Assembly (NCBI GenBank): GCA_910578105.1
Contig: CAJTPD010000001.1
Coordinates: 372,001 to 436,000 of the forward strand
Origin: an uncultured Odoribacter sp.
GTDB lineage: Bacteria; Bacteroidota; Bacteroidia; Bacteroidales; Marinifilaceae
Direction of reading: 5' to 3'
Length of the DNA: 64,000 nt
Position numbers and translations under genes: made by a program. The notes under the pieces were generated by a model. The model did no database searches, had not been told where the DNA came from, and worked only from the letters and a program-made list of their open reading frames with translations. Below are positions 16,656 through 26,461 of the stretch, in pieces. Each line of letters opens with the position of its first letter. Position 1 is the first letter of the stretch.

Positions 16656-18716
16656 GTGGTATTTGAATATTCTTATTGGTGGATTTTTCCTGCTATTGCT
16701 TTGGCGATAGCAGTTGCTTATTTTAAGTTAAAAAAACTTTCCGGTTTGCCAGATATTCCCAGAGGTATTTCTATCGTAATTTCAATGCTTCGTTTTCTGG
16801 TTTGTTTAATTCTTTTATTGCTTTTATTGAATCCGGCTTTATCTGTTTTGCATCGTTTAAAAGAAAAGCCGTTGCTGATTGTTGCCCAGGATAATTCTTT
16901 ATCTGTATTAAAGAATAAAGATTCCCTGTATTATCAAAATGAGTACAGAGCATCTTTACAAGAGACATTAAGTAATCTGGGTCATAAATTCGAGGTCGTT
17001 CCGTTTACTTTCGGGGCTACAGTCCGCAGGAACGGAACGGTTACTTTTACGGAAAATCGAACAGATATTGCCGGTATGCTGGAATATGCGGGCCGGAATT
17101 TTATTACACGCCAGCCTGAAGCCATGATTATGCTTTCAGACGGGATTTGTAATGCCGGAGTAAATCCCAGATATAAGCTTCCGTCTTTCCCGTTGTATAC
17201 GGTGGGATTAGGAGATACGGTTTGTTATCCGGATGTTTATATTCGTAGTGTGGATGCTAATAAATTTAATTTTTTAAATACTCTTTTTCCCATCCGGGTT
17301 GAAATTGCAGCTTTAAAACAAAAAGGACAAAAAGTGAAATGTGTACTACGGGAAAACGGGAAAGTGATAGCAGAGCAGGAAGTCAAAATTGAACAAGATA
17401 ATTTTTTATCAGAGCTTACTTTTGAAACGGAAGCCAGGCGAAAAGGGATAATCCGGTATGAGATTGCACTGGAAACCGGTTTTTCAGAACGGACCCGGGA
17501 AAATAATCAGGCTGAAATCTGGGTACATATTATTGACAATTCTGCTGATGTTGCTATAGTTGCAACAGCTCCGCATCCTGATATTGCTGCAATTGTGAAT
17601 GCTGTCAATGTTTCCGGAATGTATCGTTGCCGGGAACATCATCTGAATGAGTCCTGGGACACTTTGAAAGCTAATCTGGTTATCTTACATAATCCGGACC
17701 CTAAAGATCAGAGATATCAGCAATTGGCGCAAGAAGCCGGGAAACGTAAAATAGCTTTGTGGTATATTCTTACCAGAAAAGAAAATATTGCTGATTTTTC
17801 CCGGTATGAAAAACTGTATCAGGTTAATCTGAATCCGGAGTTTAACGAATATGCTACCATTCAGATGAATACCTCTTTTCCTTATTTTGAGTTTACGGAT
17901 GAAGAGGTAGCAGGATTTGCGGGTTATCCTCCTTTGACAGTTCCTTTTGGTGAAATTAATCCATTGGCAGGTCGTGTACTTTTTAATCAGGTTATAAAGA
18001 ATACACCTACCCGGAACGGAATGATTGCTTTTTATGAACAAGCAGATAAGCGTGTTGCCTATTTTTGGGGGGAAGGTTTGTGGAGATGGCGTTTTTACTC
18101 TTATCAGGAAAACGGAAACCATAAATTGTTCAATACCTTAATTAATAAAATTGTCGGATATTTAGCTACCAGGAAAAGCAACGAACGTTTTATCCATGAT
18201 ATCCGGCCGGTATACGGTGAGATGGAAGAAGCTATCGTGAATGTTGAATTGTATAATGATAGTTATGAATTGGTGAATAAACCGGATGTCAGGTTGGATT
18301 TGATACATAACGAAAAAAAATTTACTTACTCTTTGAACCGCAATGGAGAGAAATATCGTATTAATTTGGGAAATATGCCTGCCGGTGAGTACACTTATCA
18401 TTTGTCAACGGATTTAAAAGGAGAGATTTTTAATAAAAAAGGTGTTTTTTATGTCCGGAGCCATAATCCTGAAGTGAATGATATGGTGGCAGACCGTCAA
18501 TTGTTAAGAGAGCTTTCAAAAAATTCGGGTGGGCGTTATTTCGATTCCCATGAATTGGAACAGTTGGTCCGATTGTTAAAAGATAATGACAAATTAAAGC
18601 CTGTATATAAAAGTGAAACAGAATTTATCAGTTTAAGCCGGATAAAAGTATTGGGGCTTGTTATATTATTGTTATTATGCATAGAATGGTTCTTGCTTCG
18701 TTATTTTGCAGACTGA
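16656..18716 (+). CDS. Membrane-anchored von Willebrand factor A-like protein
   Basis: The 686-residue protein has two N-terminal membrane helices (about residues 9-25 and 39-60), a VWA-like domain, a long beta-rich region and a final membrane helix (about 664-683). The metal-binding DxSxS motif is intact (Asp79, Ser81, Ser83) and a second acidic site appears in LSDGICNAG. This layout resembles Bacteroidetes BatA-like and other VWA membrane proteins, whose role is not established. The start is GTG at 16656; the next ATG (codon 43) would cut off the first helix, so GTG is preferred. No partner genes (MoxR, BatB/C/D) are adjacent, which is unusual for the Bat group. Confidence 0.75.
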   Translation: MVFEYSYWWIFPAIALAIAVAYFKLKKLSGLPDIPRGISIVISMLRFLVCLILLLLLLNPALSVLHRLKEKPLLIVAQDNSLSVLKNKDSLYYQNEYRASLQETLSNLGHKFEVVPFTFGATVRRNGTVTFTENRTDIAGMLEYAGRNFITRQPEAMIMLSDGICNAGVNPRYKLPSFPLYTVGLGDTVCYPDVYIRSVDANKFNFLNTLFPIRVEIAALKQKGQKVKCVLRENGKVIAEQEVKIEQDNFLSELTFETEARRKGIIRYEIALETGFSERTRENNQAEIWVHIIDNSADVAIVATAPHPDIAAIVNAVNVSGMYRCREHHLNESWDTLKANLVILHNPDPKDQRYQQLAQEAGKRKIALWYILTRKENIADFSRYEKLYQVNLNPEFNEYATIQMNTSFPYFEFTDEEVAGFAGYPPLTVPFGEINPLAGRVLFNQVIKNTPTRNGMIAFYEQADKRVAYFWGEGLWRWRFYSYQENGNHKLFNTLINKIVGYLATRKSNERFIHDIRPVYGEMEEAIVNVELYNDSYELVNKPDVRLDLIHNEKKFTYSLNRNGEKYRINLGNMPAGEYTYHLSTDLKGEIFNKKGVFYVRSHNPEVNDMVADRQLLRELSKNSGGRYFDSHELEQLVRLLKDNDKLKPVYKSETEFISLSRIKVLGLVILLLLCIEWFLLRYFAD

Positions 18717-18719
18717 TTA

Positions 18720-18991
18720 AAGCGATAAGTGTCATATTTTTTGTTGCGTATACTGGAAATTTGGGAGGGACTGCTCCGTTTAGCTAATAAAAAGCAGCGA
18801 AAGCTTGTATAAATTTGGCTTGGGCTTGTGAAGGTTCCGGTAATTTTGATATTTCTCTGCTGTATTTGCAACGGGCTGAAGATTTAACAGTATGTTGTCC
18901 GATTATACGACAAATATTTGCAAATAATTCAATTGCGGATAGCAGAACGGGACAGACTGGATATACAGTTGAATTCTCTTGATAGTAAATT
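18720..18991. pseudogene. Possible decayed coding remnant before the helicase gene
   Basis: This 270-bp gap has no open gene but protein-like stretches in successive plus-strand frames. From 18729 a GTG frame reads with a WEGLLRLANKKQRK segment to TAA at 18810. A second frame (about 18795-18890) includes DISLLYLQRAEDLTV. A third (18891 onward) reads LYDKYLQIIQLRIAERDR and runs into the start of the next gene. Two frame changes would join them into one helical protein end. No family was recognised, and chance is a real alternative. Confidence 0.3.
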
Positions 18992-21900
18992 ATGTTGGAT
19001 ATTTATAAAGCCTCTGCAGGTTCGGGAAAGACATTTGCCCTGACTTTGGAATATTTCAGAATTATTTTTACAGTTCCTATTGAATATAAGAACATTTTAG
19101 CCGTGACTTTTACCAATAAGGCCACAGAGGAAATGAAGTCTCGGATTATCAATGAATTGCATCATCTGGCAGAAGGCCGGGAGAGTGAATATGGTAATAT
19201 TTTGAAACGGGAACTGAAATTGGATGATGAACAATTAAAAAACAAAGCTTCTTTATTACGGACTATGCTGCTTCATGATTACGGGCGTTTGTCAGTGACG
19301 ACTATCGACCGTTTTTTTCAGCGGCTCATAAAAGCTTTTACCCGGGAATTGGGAATTTTTCCGGGATATAATGTAGAACTGGATAGTGATTATGTTCTCC
19401 TGAAAGCTGTAGATAAGGTGATGCAACAGGTGAAAGATAATCCGGAATTGCGTAATTGGATCAGCGAATTGATGAATAATAATGTGGAAGAGGGTAAGTC
19501 ATGGAGCGTTAAAACTAGAATTGCTGATTTAGGAGAAGAATTATTCAAGGAAAATTATATGCTTTTGGATAAGCATATTGTAAAGAAGTTTGAGGATAAA
19601 AGTTTTTTGAAAACTTACCGGGATTTTTTAAATGAAATTGTAAAAGAATATGAAAAACAATTGACGGATATTGCTGTTAAAGCAATGCAAACAATACAAA
19701 AAACCGGTCTTGAACTGAGTGATTTTAAAAGCGGAAAATCTGGTTGTGCTTCCTGGTTTTACAAGCTGAAAGCCGGTAATTTTGATGCACCTACAGTTAC
19801 CGTCCGGAAGGGAGGGAGTGAACCTGATATTTGGGTGACTAAAACTTCGTTAAAGAAAAAAGAGATTGAGGCTATCCGGGAAAGTTTAATGCATTATTTA
19901 CAACAGGCAATTGATATTTTTGACCGGAAATATTCCGGATATTTATCTGCCCGGCAGTTGGCCGGTAATCTCTATCAACTGGGGATTCTGAATGATTTGT
20001 ATGGTGAGGTAAGAAATTATTGTGATGAAAAAGGACTGATGTTATTAAGTGATACGACGCATATTCTGAATTTACTGATAGCTGAAAATGATACTTCATT
20101 TTTATTTGAAAAATGTGGAAATTATTACAAGCACCTGATGATTGATGAGTTTCAGGATACCTCGTCTATGCAATGGAAGAATTTCAGGCCTTTGGTGGTA
20201 AATAGTCTGGCAGAAGGAGCTAAAGCTATGATTGTCGGGGATGTAAAACAAAGTATTTATCGCTGGCGGAACGGAGATTGGGGGTTATTGGCAAAGGGAG
20301 TTGAGGAACAATTCCGGAATCTCGGTGTAAATCAGGTGGTATTAAAGGATAATTGGCGAAGTGCCCGGGAAATAGTTGAATTCAATAATGATTTTTTTGA
20401 AGCAGCAGCAGCTGTTCTTTCCCGGTTGTATATTTCAGAAGCCGGAGAGAAAGATAAGCGTGCAGGAATGATTCAGGAAGCTTATAATGAATTGCGCCAG
20501 AGACCCCGGCAGCAGAGAACCGGATATGTGGACATTACTTTTGAACCTGAAAAACAGGAAAATGATGTAAATCAGTCTATTATGGCAGGAGTAATTGCTA
20601 CGATATGCGATATTCTTGAACGGGGAGGGAAACAGAAAGATATAGTCATTTTGGTCAGAGACGGAAAAGAAGGAGCTTTTGTGGCAGATTATTTAATGGA
20701 ATATAATAAAATTGCCGGGCGTCAGGTTAATTTTATTTCAAATGATTCTCTCTATGTATGGTCCTCTCCTTATGTGCAGTTTATTGTTGCTGTATTGCGT
20801 TATATGACAGAGCCTTATAATATGATAAATAAAGCTATTATTCTTTATTTTTATCATATTTTCGTATGTGATACAGGAAATTTCCGGTTGCACGATATAT
20901 TCCAGAAAACCGGTGAAAATGATATTTTTGCTTCATTAGTTTCAGATTTCCACATTGAAAATGAAGGTATTCTTTCTTATTCCCTTTATGAAACGATAGA
21001 GGTTATTATTGAGCGACTTGCATTAAAGGATAAACCCCAGGAAGTACCTTACCTGATAGCTTTTCAGGATATTATTTATGAATATGAAACCAATAATTCC
21101 AATAGCATTACTTTATTTCTAGAATGGTGGGAAAAAGAACAGAGCAAAAGGGTATTGACAACTGCTGAAGAGATAGATGCTGTTAAGATACTGACGATTC
21201 ACAAATCCAAAGGATTGGAATTTGAATATGTTATTTTGCCGTTTTGTGGTTGGGAATTGGATAGTGTACGTCCGGCGAGGTGTATTTGGTGTAGTAGCGA
21301 TGAGCCGGGATTTAATGCTTTGGACTATGTCCCTCTGAATTATTCTTCTAAACTGGCAGACACTATTTTCCGGGATGATTATTTTAATGAGCATTTAAAA
21401 GCATATATAGATAATCTGAATTTATTGTATGTGGCTTTAACGCGGGCTAAAACAGAATTATATGTCCGGCCATATGGTCCCAAACGAAATAAAGACGGAA
21501 GTATATCCCTTAGTAATATAGGAGCGTTCATAGGGCATGTGTTGGAAGAGATGGGGTGTATATCTGAGGATAAAATGAGTTTTAAATGTGGAGAGAAAAA
21601 GATTTTTCCGGTCACCCAGAACGTGGAATCTGTTTCTTTGAGTTTGGCTGATTACCCGGTATGGAATCCCGGAGAACGGATTAGTGTGAAATATCGTTTT
21701 CAGGATTATACAGAACTTTCTGATTTTGGACTTTCAGCTATTGATGAAGGAAAATTATTGCATGAAATATTTAAGTCTGTCAGGTTTGCCGGAGATGTAG
21801 AACAAGCAGTACAAAGAGCTTATCTGGAAGGATTGATTCAATTGTATGAAAAGGCGGATTTTTGCGCGAAGATATCCGCCTATCTTGATACTCCGGAGGC

Positions 21901-22165
21901 TTCTGAATGGTTTTCACCCCAATATAAAGTAATTAATGAAAAAGATTTACTTTTCCCGGATGGAAAAAAAGTTCGTCCGGACAGGGTGGTTTTTTCTCCT
22001 GACGGTAAATTAAAAGTGATTGATTACAAATTTGGGAAAAAAATTGAATCTAAATACCTGAAACAAGTCCGGTATTACTGTAATAGTCTGAAAAAAATGG
22101 GATATACTCAGGTAGAAGGTTTTGTATGGTATGTAAAACTGGGGAAAATAGAAAAAATAGCATAA
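18992..22165 (+). CDS. addA: UvrD/Rep-family helicase-nuclease, AddA/RecB-like
   Basis: The 1057-residue protein is a superfamily 1 DNA helicase fused to a C-terminal nuclease domain, as in the AddAB/RecBCD double-strand-break machines. Walker A is at residues 7-14 (ASAGSGKT). Motif II is IDEFQDTS (Asp385-Glu386), followed by GDVKQSIYRWR. Motif VI is LLYVALTRAK (Arg818). The PD-(D/E)XK nuclease has Asp1011 and Lys1013 in VIDYKFG, after RPDRVVF. The AddB partner, often adjacent in other bacteria, is not next to it. The gene symbol is by domain layout, not by proof of partner. Confidence 0.87.
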   Translation: MLDIYKASAGSGKTFALTLEYFRIIFTVPIEYKNILAVTFTNKATEEMKSRIINELHHLAEGRESEYGNILKRELKLDDEQLKNKASLLRTMLLHDYGRLSVTTIDRFFQRLIKAFTRELGIFPGYNVELDSDYVLLKAVDKVMQQVKDNPELRNWISELMNNNVEEGKSWSVKTRIADLGEELFKENYMLLDKHIVKKFEDKSFLKTYRDFLNEIVKEYEKQLTDIAVKAMQTIQKTGLELSDFKSGKSGCASWFYKLKAGNFDAPTVTVRKGGSEPDIWVTKTSLKKKEIEAIRESLMHYLQQAIDIFDRKYSGYLSARQLAGNLYQLGILNDLYGEVRNYCDEKGLMLLSDTTHILNLLIAENDTSFLFEKCGNYYKHLMIDEFQDTSSMQWKNFRPLVVNSLAEGAKAMIVGDVKQSIYRWRNGDWGLLAKGVEEQFRNLGVNQVVLKDNWRSAREIVEFNNDFFEAAAAVLSRLYISEAGEKDKRAGMIQEAYNELRQRPRQQRTGYVDITFEPEKQENDVNQSIMAGVIATICDILERGGKQKDIVILVRDGKEGAFVADYLMEYNKIAGRQVNFISNDSLYVWSSPYVQFIVAVLRYMTEPYNMINKAIILYFYHIFVCDTGNFRLHDIFQKTGENDIFASLVSDFHIENEGILSYSLYETIEVIIERLALKDKPQEVPYLIAFQDIIYEYETNNSNSITLFLEWWEKEQSKRVLTTAEEIDAVKILTIHKSKGLEFEYVILPFCGWELDSVRPARCIWCSSDEPGFNALDYVPLNYSSKLADTIFRDDYFNEHLKAYIDNLNLLYVALTRAKTELYVRPYGPKRNKDGSISLSNIGAFIGHVLEEMGCISEDKMSFKCGEKKIFPVTQNVESVSLSLADYPVWNPGERISVKYRFQDYTELSDFGLSAIDEGKLLHEIFKSVRFAGDVEQAVQRAYLEGLIQLYEKADFCAKISAYLDTPEASEWFSPQYKVINEKDLLFPDGKKVRPDRVVFSPDGKLKVIDYKFGKKIESKYLKQVRYYCNSLKKMGYTQVEGFVWYVKLGKIEKIA

Positions 22166-22172
22166 CCTAAAA

Positions 22173-22243
22173 ATTGTCTTGAAAGTTCTGTTAGCATAAT
22201 CGTTTAAAAACAGTTTGCTGACAGGAAAAACTTTCAAGACAAT
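22173..22243. terminator. Bidirectional terminator between addA and the RRM gene
   Basis: A 15-bp perfect outer stem (ATTGTCTTGAAAGTT, 22173-22187, with 22229-22243) encloses an inner stem (CTGTTAGCA with TGCTGACAG, one G-U). It lies between two convergent genes. Confidence 0.8.
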
Positions 22244-22257
22244 CTTAGTCCGGAACG

Positions 22258-22575
22258 TTAATTAAATCTTCTGCGTTCTTCATTATATCTGCTGGTACGG
22301 TTGTACCCGCTACGATTTCCCGAAGGACGTTCGGTTCTTGCCCGGGCAACAGTTACATTGATAATTTTACCATCATATTCTGCCTGATTCAATTCGTCAA
22401 TTGCTTTTTGTCCCTGCGTGTCGTCTGCCATTTCTACAAACCCAAAACCACGTGATCTTCCGGTTTCCCGGTCAATAATAACTTTGGCAGAAGAGATTTC
22501 CCCGTATTCACTGAATAATTCTTTCAGATCGCTATCGTTGATAGCATAACTTAAATTTGAAATGTAAATGTTCAT
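22258..22575 (-). CDS. RNA-binding protein with one RRM domain
   Basis: The 105-residue protein has a single RNA-recognition motif: RNP2 as IYISNLSY (residues 3-10) and RNP1 as RGFGFVEM (42-49), both with the aromatic RNA-stacking residues. A basic tail rich in Arg, Gly, Ser and Asn (about 78-105) follows. Small RRM proteins are common in Bacteroidetes, where they act as global RNA binders; its targets cannot be deduced here. It is monocistronic with a -7 element 129 bases upstream, giving a long AT-rich leader that could be a site of autoregulation. Confidence 0.92.
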   Translation of the reverse strand: MNIYISNLSYAINDSDLKELFSEYGEISSAKVIIDRETGRSRGFGFVEMADDTQGQKAIDELNQAEYDGKIINVTVARARTERPSGNRSGYNRTSRYNEERRRFN

Positions 22576-22703
22576 TAAGTAAAACTTTAATAATTAAATA
22601 ATCTGCAATGAGGTTGATAGCTGAAAGGAAAGTCTACTTAACGATACATTAAAATGAAGGCAAGTGCTTTAAATGCAAACTGGTTCAATTCTCAAATACT
22701 TCA

Positions 22704-22711
22704 CAAAGATA
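22704..22711 (-). promoter_or_regulatory. -7 element for the RRM gene
   Basis: The minus strand reads TATCTTTG (consensus TAnnTTTG). Transcription from here would leave a leader of about 120 bases before the RRM start codon. No clear -33 element is seen. Confidence 0.5.
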
Positions 22712-22793
22712 GGATATTACCGGTAATGAAAAAATATTTTCGCAATAAATCTGTGTCTTTATGAGGTAAAAATTCCGTTTACCCATAAAAATA

Positions 22794-22842
22794 TGCCACT
22801 TTACCAAGATTACAGGAATGGATGTCCGGAGGTAAAGTGGCA
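22794..22842 (-). terminator. Terminator of the butyrate kinase gene
   Basis: A perfect 12-bp stem (TGCCACTTTACC, 22794-22805, with 22831-22842) is followed on the minus strand by a U-rich run. It lies 31 bases after the buk stop codon. Confidence 0.85.
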
Positions 22843-22873
22843 CATAATTGAATGAAACAATCTGAAGCTGAAT

Positions 22874-23941
22874 TTAATATGTTTTAGCTTTGACTTCGCC
22901 ACGAAGCACCATGAGTCCGTTCATAGCTAAAGCACGCATTTCGTCTTCTCCGGGATAAATTTTGACTGGTGCGATAAAATCTATCATGTCAGTGATATTA
23001 TCTGTGACAGACTGTCCGTAGGCGATACCTCCTGTTAATAAAATCGCATCTACTTTCCCTTTTAATACAGCAGCCATTGCTCCGATTTCCTTTGCCACTT
23101 GGTAGCACATGGCATGCAAAATCAGAGCATATTCAGAATCTGTAGCAGCCTTTTCTGCAACAAGCCGGAGGTCGTTGGTCCCTAAATAAGCTACAACCCC
23201 GGCATCTCCTTTGAGCATTTTTTTTATTTCTGTTTTTGTTTTGCCGCTGAAACACAGTTCAACCAATGCACCGGTAGGAAGTGAGCCGGAGCGTTCGGGG
23301 GAGAAGGGGCCTTCACCATCCAGGGCATTGTTAACATCAACAACACGTCCTTGCCGGTGTGCACCAACTGAAATACCTCCTCCCATGTGGGCGACAATTA
23401 AATTTAAATCTTCATATTTTTTCCCGATTTCTTTAGCATAGGTACGGGCAATCACTTTCTGATTTAAAGCATGAAAAATAGATGCTCTTTTTATAGCCGG
23501 ATGTCCTGACAGCCGGGCAATAGGTTCTAATTCGTCCACTACAACAGGGTCTGCAATATAAGCTTTTGCCTGACCGTTTGTTGCTTTGGCTATATCCCGG
23601 GCTATGAGTCCTCCTAAATTGGAAGCATGTTCACCCATTACCGGGTTTTCCAAATCATGTGCTAACGCTTCATTGACTTCATAAATTCCAGATTCAATAG
23701 GTTTTACCAGACCACCCCGGCCAACAATAGCATGAAGAGAGTGAATATCTATATTTGTTTTTTGTAATTCCGACAGGATAATATTTTTACGGAATTGGAA
23801 TTGGGATGCAACAGTTGGGAATGGTACCAGTTCTTCAGTTGTGTGGCGTAAAGTAGCAGAACATATTTCTTTTTCATTTTCAAATACAGCAATCTTTGTG
23901 GAAGTAGAGCCAGGATTGATGGTTAAAATTTTAAATGACAT
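22874..23941 (-). CDS. buk: Butyrate kinase
   Basis: The 355-residue protein belongs to the acetate/butyrate kinase family and has the Buk version of its motifs: INPGSTSTKIA at the start, VGRGGL, HALNQK, VAHMGGGISVGAH and LLTGGIAYG. It makes ATP and butyrate (or isobutyrate/isovalerate) from the acyl phosphate. The usual partner, phosphate butyryltransferase (ptb), is not next to it; upstream is a serine hydrolase gene and downstream a terminator. It may use acyl phosphates made by a distant ptb, or branched-chain acids. Confidence 0.94.
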   Translation of the reverse strand: MSFKILTINPGSTSTKIAVFENEKEICSATLRHTTEELVPFPTVASQFQFRKNIILSELQKTNIDIHSLHAIVGRGGLVKPIESGIYEVNEALAHDLENPVMGEHASNLGGLIARDIAKATNGQAKAYIADPVVVDELEPIARLSGHPAIKRASIFHALNQKVIARTYAKEIGKKYEDLNLIVAHMGGGISVGAHRQGRVVDVNNALDGEGPFSPERSGSLPTGALVELCFSGKTKTEIKKMLKGDAGVVAYLGTNDLRLVAEKAATDSEYALILHAMCYQVAKEIGAMAAVLKGKVDAILLTGGIAYGQSVTDNITDMIDFIAPVKIYPGEDEMRALAMNGLMVLRGEVKAKTY

Positions 23942-24104
23942 AAGTATTTGTTTAGATATTGATTATTTTCTGCACAAAAGTTGTAAATTGCAAGCAAAAC
24001 TCAAAGAAAATAAAAGAAATTATTATAATTTTAGGATATTTCTTTTAGATTTCTTAGCACGAAACCTTAAAAAATTTTTGGTGATGGAGTGAAATCAGGT
24101 TGAT

Positions 24105-25448
24105 TTATTGGATAACCAATAATTTTTCATAATCTGTATTTTGCATTTCAAACAGATTGCGTTGCGGCCATTCTGTTACAGTGGCCATTGCACGGTCAAT
24201 AGCTGTATCTATATAGTAATGGAAACGGGAGCCTTTCCAACTGCTGGTATTGGTCAGAAAAACCCATGAATAACCGTCCGCCTGTTTTTTCATCAATGCA
24301 CTGGTTCCGGCCAAAGTTCCGGTTCTGATCCAATCACCTTTTGAGTTGGTTTCAATCCAGCCGATGGGAAGAGTGTGGGGAATATGACGGGTCATATATT
24401 CAATGGAAACCGGATTAAGAATATCCGGTATTTCGGGATGGTTATCTATTGCTGCCAAAAAGCGTAACAACTCAGAAGGGGAAGCAACCCAGCCACCTGC
24501 TCCGTAAAGTTCTTCTATGTTGTTGCCACCATTGCTGCGGGGTACCATTTGCCCACTACCGTCACAAGCCGGAATTAATTCAGCATTGGATACTTCGTAA
24601 TATTTGACTTCATTAGGCAATTTGTTTTCATAAAGGTTTTTCCCTAAATGCATGTCAAAACACCCGGCAGGTAAAAGAACGTGTTTACGAATATAGGTTT
24701 CGTAATTTTCTCCTGATATTTTTTCAATGACTTTAGATAAGATTCCATAACCTATATTAGAATAGGCGGTTGATTTTCCCGGAGAATAACTCAATCTTCT
24801 GGAAAGTACAAAACGAATCATTGTATTAAGGTCAGCGGGAGGCGGGACGTTCATTTTTTCTGCAATTGCAACCGGACAAAACATAGGATCACCATATGCA
24901 ATGGAATAACCTCCCTGATGACGTAACAGATTTTCTACAGTAATTTTATAACTTCTTTTATCTTTGATATGCAGGAAAATAGAGTCATTTAGAATACCTC
25001 GGGAACCAAAAACGTAATCGTCCAGCCGGAGTTTACCTTCTTCCTGTAATTTCATGATACCAACTGCCGTAATTAATTTAGATACGGAGGCAATACGGAA
25101 GACATGCATGACATCCATCGGGATATTAGCTTCCAGATCTGCAAAACCGTACCCTTTACTGTATATCAGATGATTGTTTTTCATCAAGGCAAATGAAGCT
25201 CCCTTGATTTCCCATCGGTGCATAAATTTTTCAATTATCCGGTCAAATTTGCGGGTAAGTTCTAATTCAGAATCTTTATTGGTTATCACCTGATTGGCAG
25301 GTAATAAATATATGCTATCTGATGAATCAACTGAAGAAATAAAAGTAGTATTCTTTGGGGTATAGAAAAATTCACCAGCCAATCCAAATTTCCAGGGTTT
25401 TAGTAATAATATTGAGCCTGTAATGATAATCCAAATAAAATATTTCAT
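24105..25448 (-). CDS. Serine hydrolase, class C beta-lactamase/PBP-like
   Basis: The 447-residue protein starts with a hydrophobic signal or anchor segment (about residues 4-17) and then a beta-lactamase-fold domain. The catalytic SxxK motif is SVSK (Ser121-Lys124) and the YxN motif is YSN (228-230). The third (KTG-like) box appears as RTGTLAGTSAL near residue 380. Such proteins act as esterases, D-aminopeptidases or DD-carboxypeptidases as often as beta-lactamases. The substrate cannot be told. It is 163 bp upstream of buk on the same strand. Confidence 0.85.
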   Translation of the reverse strand: MKYFIWIIITGSILLLKPWKFGLAGEFFYTPKNTTFISSVDSSDSIYLLPANQVITNKDSELELTRKFDRIIEKFMHRWEIKGASFALMKNNHLIYSKGYGFADLEANIPMDVMHVFRIASVSKLITAVGIMKLQEEGKLRLDDYVFGSRGILNDSIFLHIKDKRSYKITVENLLRHQGGYSIAYGDPMFCPVAIAEKMNVPPPADLNTMIRFVLSRRLSYSPGKSTAYSNIGYGILSKVIEKISGENYETYIRKHVLLPAGCFDMHLGKNLYENKLPNEVKYYEVSNAELIPACDGSGQMVPRSNGGNNIEELYGAGGWVASPSELLRFLAAIDNHPEIPDILNPVSIEYMTRHIPHTLPIGWIETNSKGDWIRTGTLAGTSALMKKQADGYSWVFLTNTSSWKGSRFHYYIDTAIDRAMATVTEWPQRNLFEMQNTDYEKLLVIQ

Positions 25449-25600
25449 GCCTTTTTTTGTTGCTGGTAGTGTGCAAAAGTCCTCATTCTTTGAACCTTGC
25501 TAAGGTTTATTTTGCAATATTATAAAAAAACAGGTTCATACAAAAGTCTTTGTTCTCAAATCTTCTTAAAAGATTATAAAATGTGCCCTGTTATATCTTG

Positions 25601-26383
25601 TTATTTCTCTAAAAGCGCAAAATAATATTTCATGACTTGGCGTAAAAGTGGAGAAGTGGTAGAATAACAGATTTTATTTATACGGTTGATAGGTAAGATT
25701 AGAGGAGAAGTTCCGGTCAGGAAAGCAGCCTCATACGTTGAAAGACTATTAAAAGCGATACGTTTTTCTGTAATGGGAATCTGGTATTGCTGACAAATGT
25801 TAAAGACTCTTTTTCGGCTTGTGCCGGGTAAAACATATTCGGACGGACTGGTAATCAGTTTATTATCTTTTATAAAAAATACATTTGAACGGGAACCTTC
25901 TGTAATATAATCATCTTGGTCGATAAGCAATACTTCATATACCTGATTGTCTCGGATTAATTGATTAGTCAAGGTTCTTAAATCAGTGTTTATGTATTTT
26001 ACTCCGGGATTTTTCCGGATAGCTTGACAGGTTATCACCGGAACTCCATTTTCATAGTCCCGGGTATCAGGATAGGAATGAGGAATCTGAAAAATATATT
26101 CGTCCGTTTTGTCAGTTGTAAAATGTAAAACATATTTCAAATTCCCTTCCGTAATGTGTTCCAGGGTGATAAAACGGTTTAATTTATCAGGTATATTTAA
26201 ACTTTGAACATGAATTCCAATATTTGATTTTTTTAGTGAATTGTCTAATCTTATCAGATTATCTGTTAAGAATATAGGATGTCCTTTAAATATGCGTATC
26301 ACTTCGTATATGCTCAATCCATTTTCAAATATTGCCTCAGAAAATTTATTACCGTCGTTAATGGCATTATTTAATAAAATCAT
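25601..26383 (-). CDS. Class IV aminotransferase (PLP-dependent)
   Basis: The 260-residue protein has the fold-type IV signature: PLP lysine Lys129 in NPGVKYIN and the cofactor/substrate block ITEGSRSNVFFI (Glu162). LPGTSRKRV and FLTGTSPLILP also fit. Members include branched-chain and D-amino-acid aminotransferases and 4-amino-4-deoxychorismate lyase (PabC). Length and the lack of neighbours leave the choice open. It has its own divergent promoter and starts at 26383. Confidence 0.85.
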   Translation of the reverse strand: MILLNNAINDGNKFSEAIFENGLSIYEVIRIFKGHPIFLTDNLIRLDNSLKKSNIGIHVQSLNIPDKLNRFITLEHITEGNLKYVLHFTTDKTDEYIFQIPHSYPDTRDYENGVPVITCQAIRKNPGVKYINTDLRTLTNQLIRDNQVYEVLLIDQDDYITEGSRSNVFFIKDNKLITSPSEYVLPGTSRKRVFNICQQYQIPITEKRIAFNSLSTYEAAFLTGTSPLILPINRINKICYSTTSPLLRQVMKYYFALLEK

Positions 26384-26401
26384 CTCTTTATAAGTTTTTT
26401 A

Positions 26402-26409
26402 CAAAGATA
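26402..26409 (-). promoter_or_regulatory. -7 element for the class IV aminotransferase gene
   Basis: The minus strand reads TATCTTTG, with a TTG 22 bases upstream as possible -33. It is back to back with the plus-strand promoter at 26421-26452. Confidence 0.5.
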
Positions 26410-26420
26410 CAAAATCCCTA

Positions 26421-26452
26421 TTTCCAATTCTCAATAATTTGCTTTAATTTTG
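26421..26452 (+). promoter_or_regulatory. Promoter placing transcription start next to the ATG at 26462
   Basis: TTTC at 26421 and TAATTTTG at 26445-26452 are 20 bases apart, near the Bacteroidetes consensus. The predicted transcription start falls at about 26458-26461, one to four bases before ATG 26462, so the mRNA would be almost leaderless. A TTG in frame at 26450 is part of the -7 element and is therefore not the start codon. Confidence 0.55.
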
Positions 26453-26461
26453 GCAACAACT

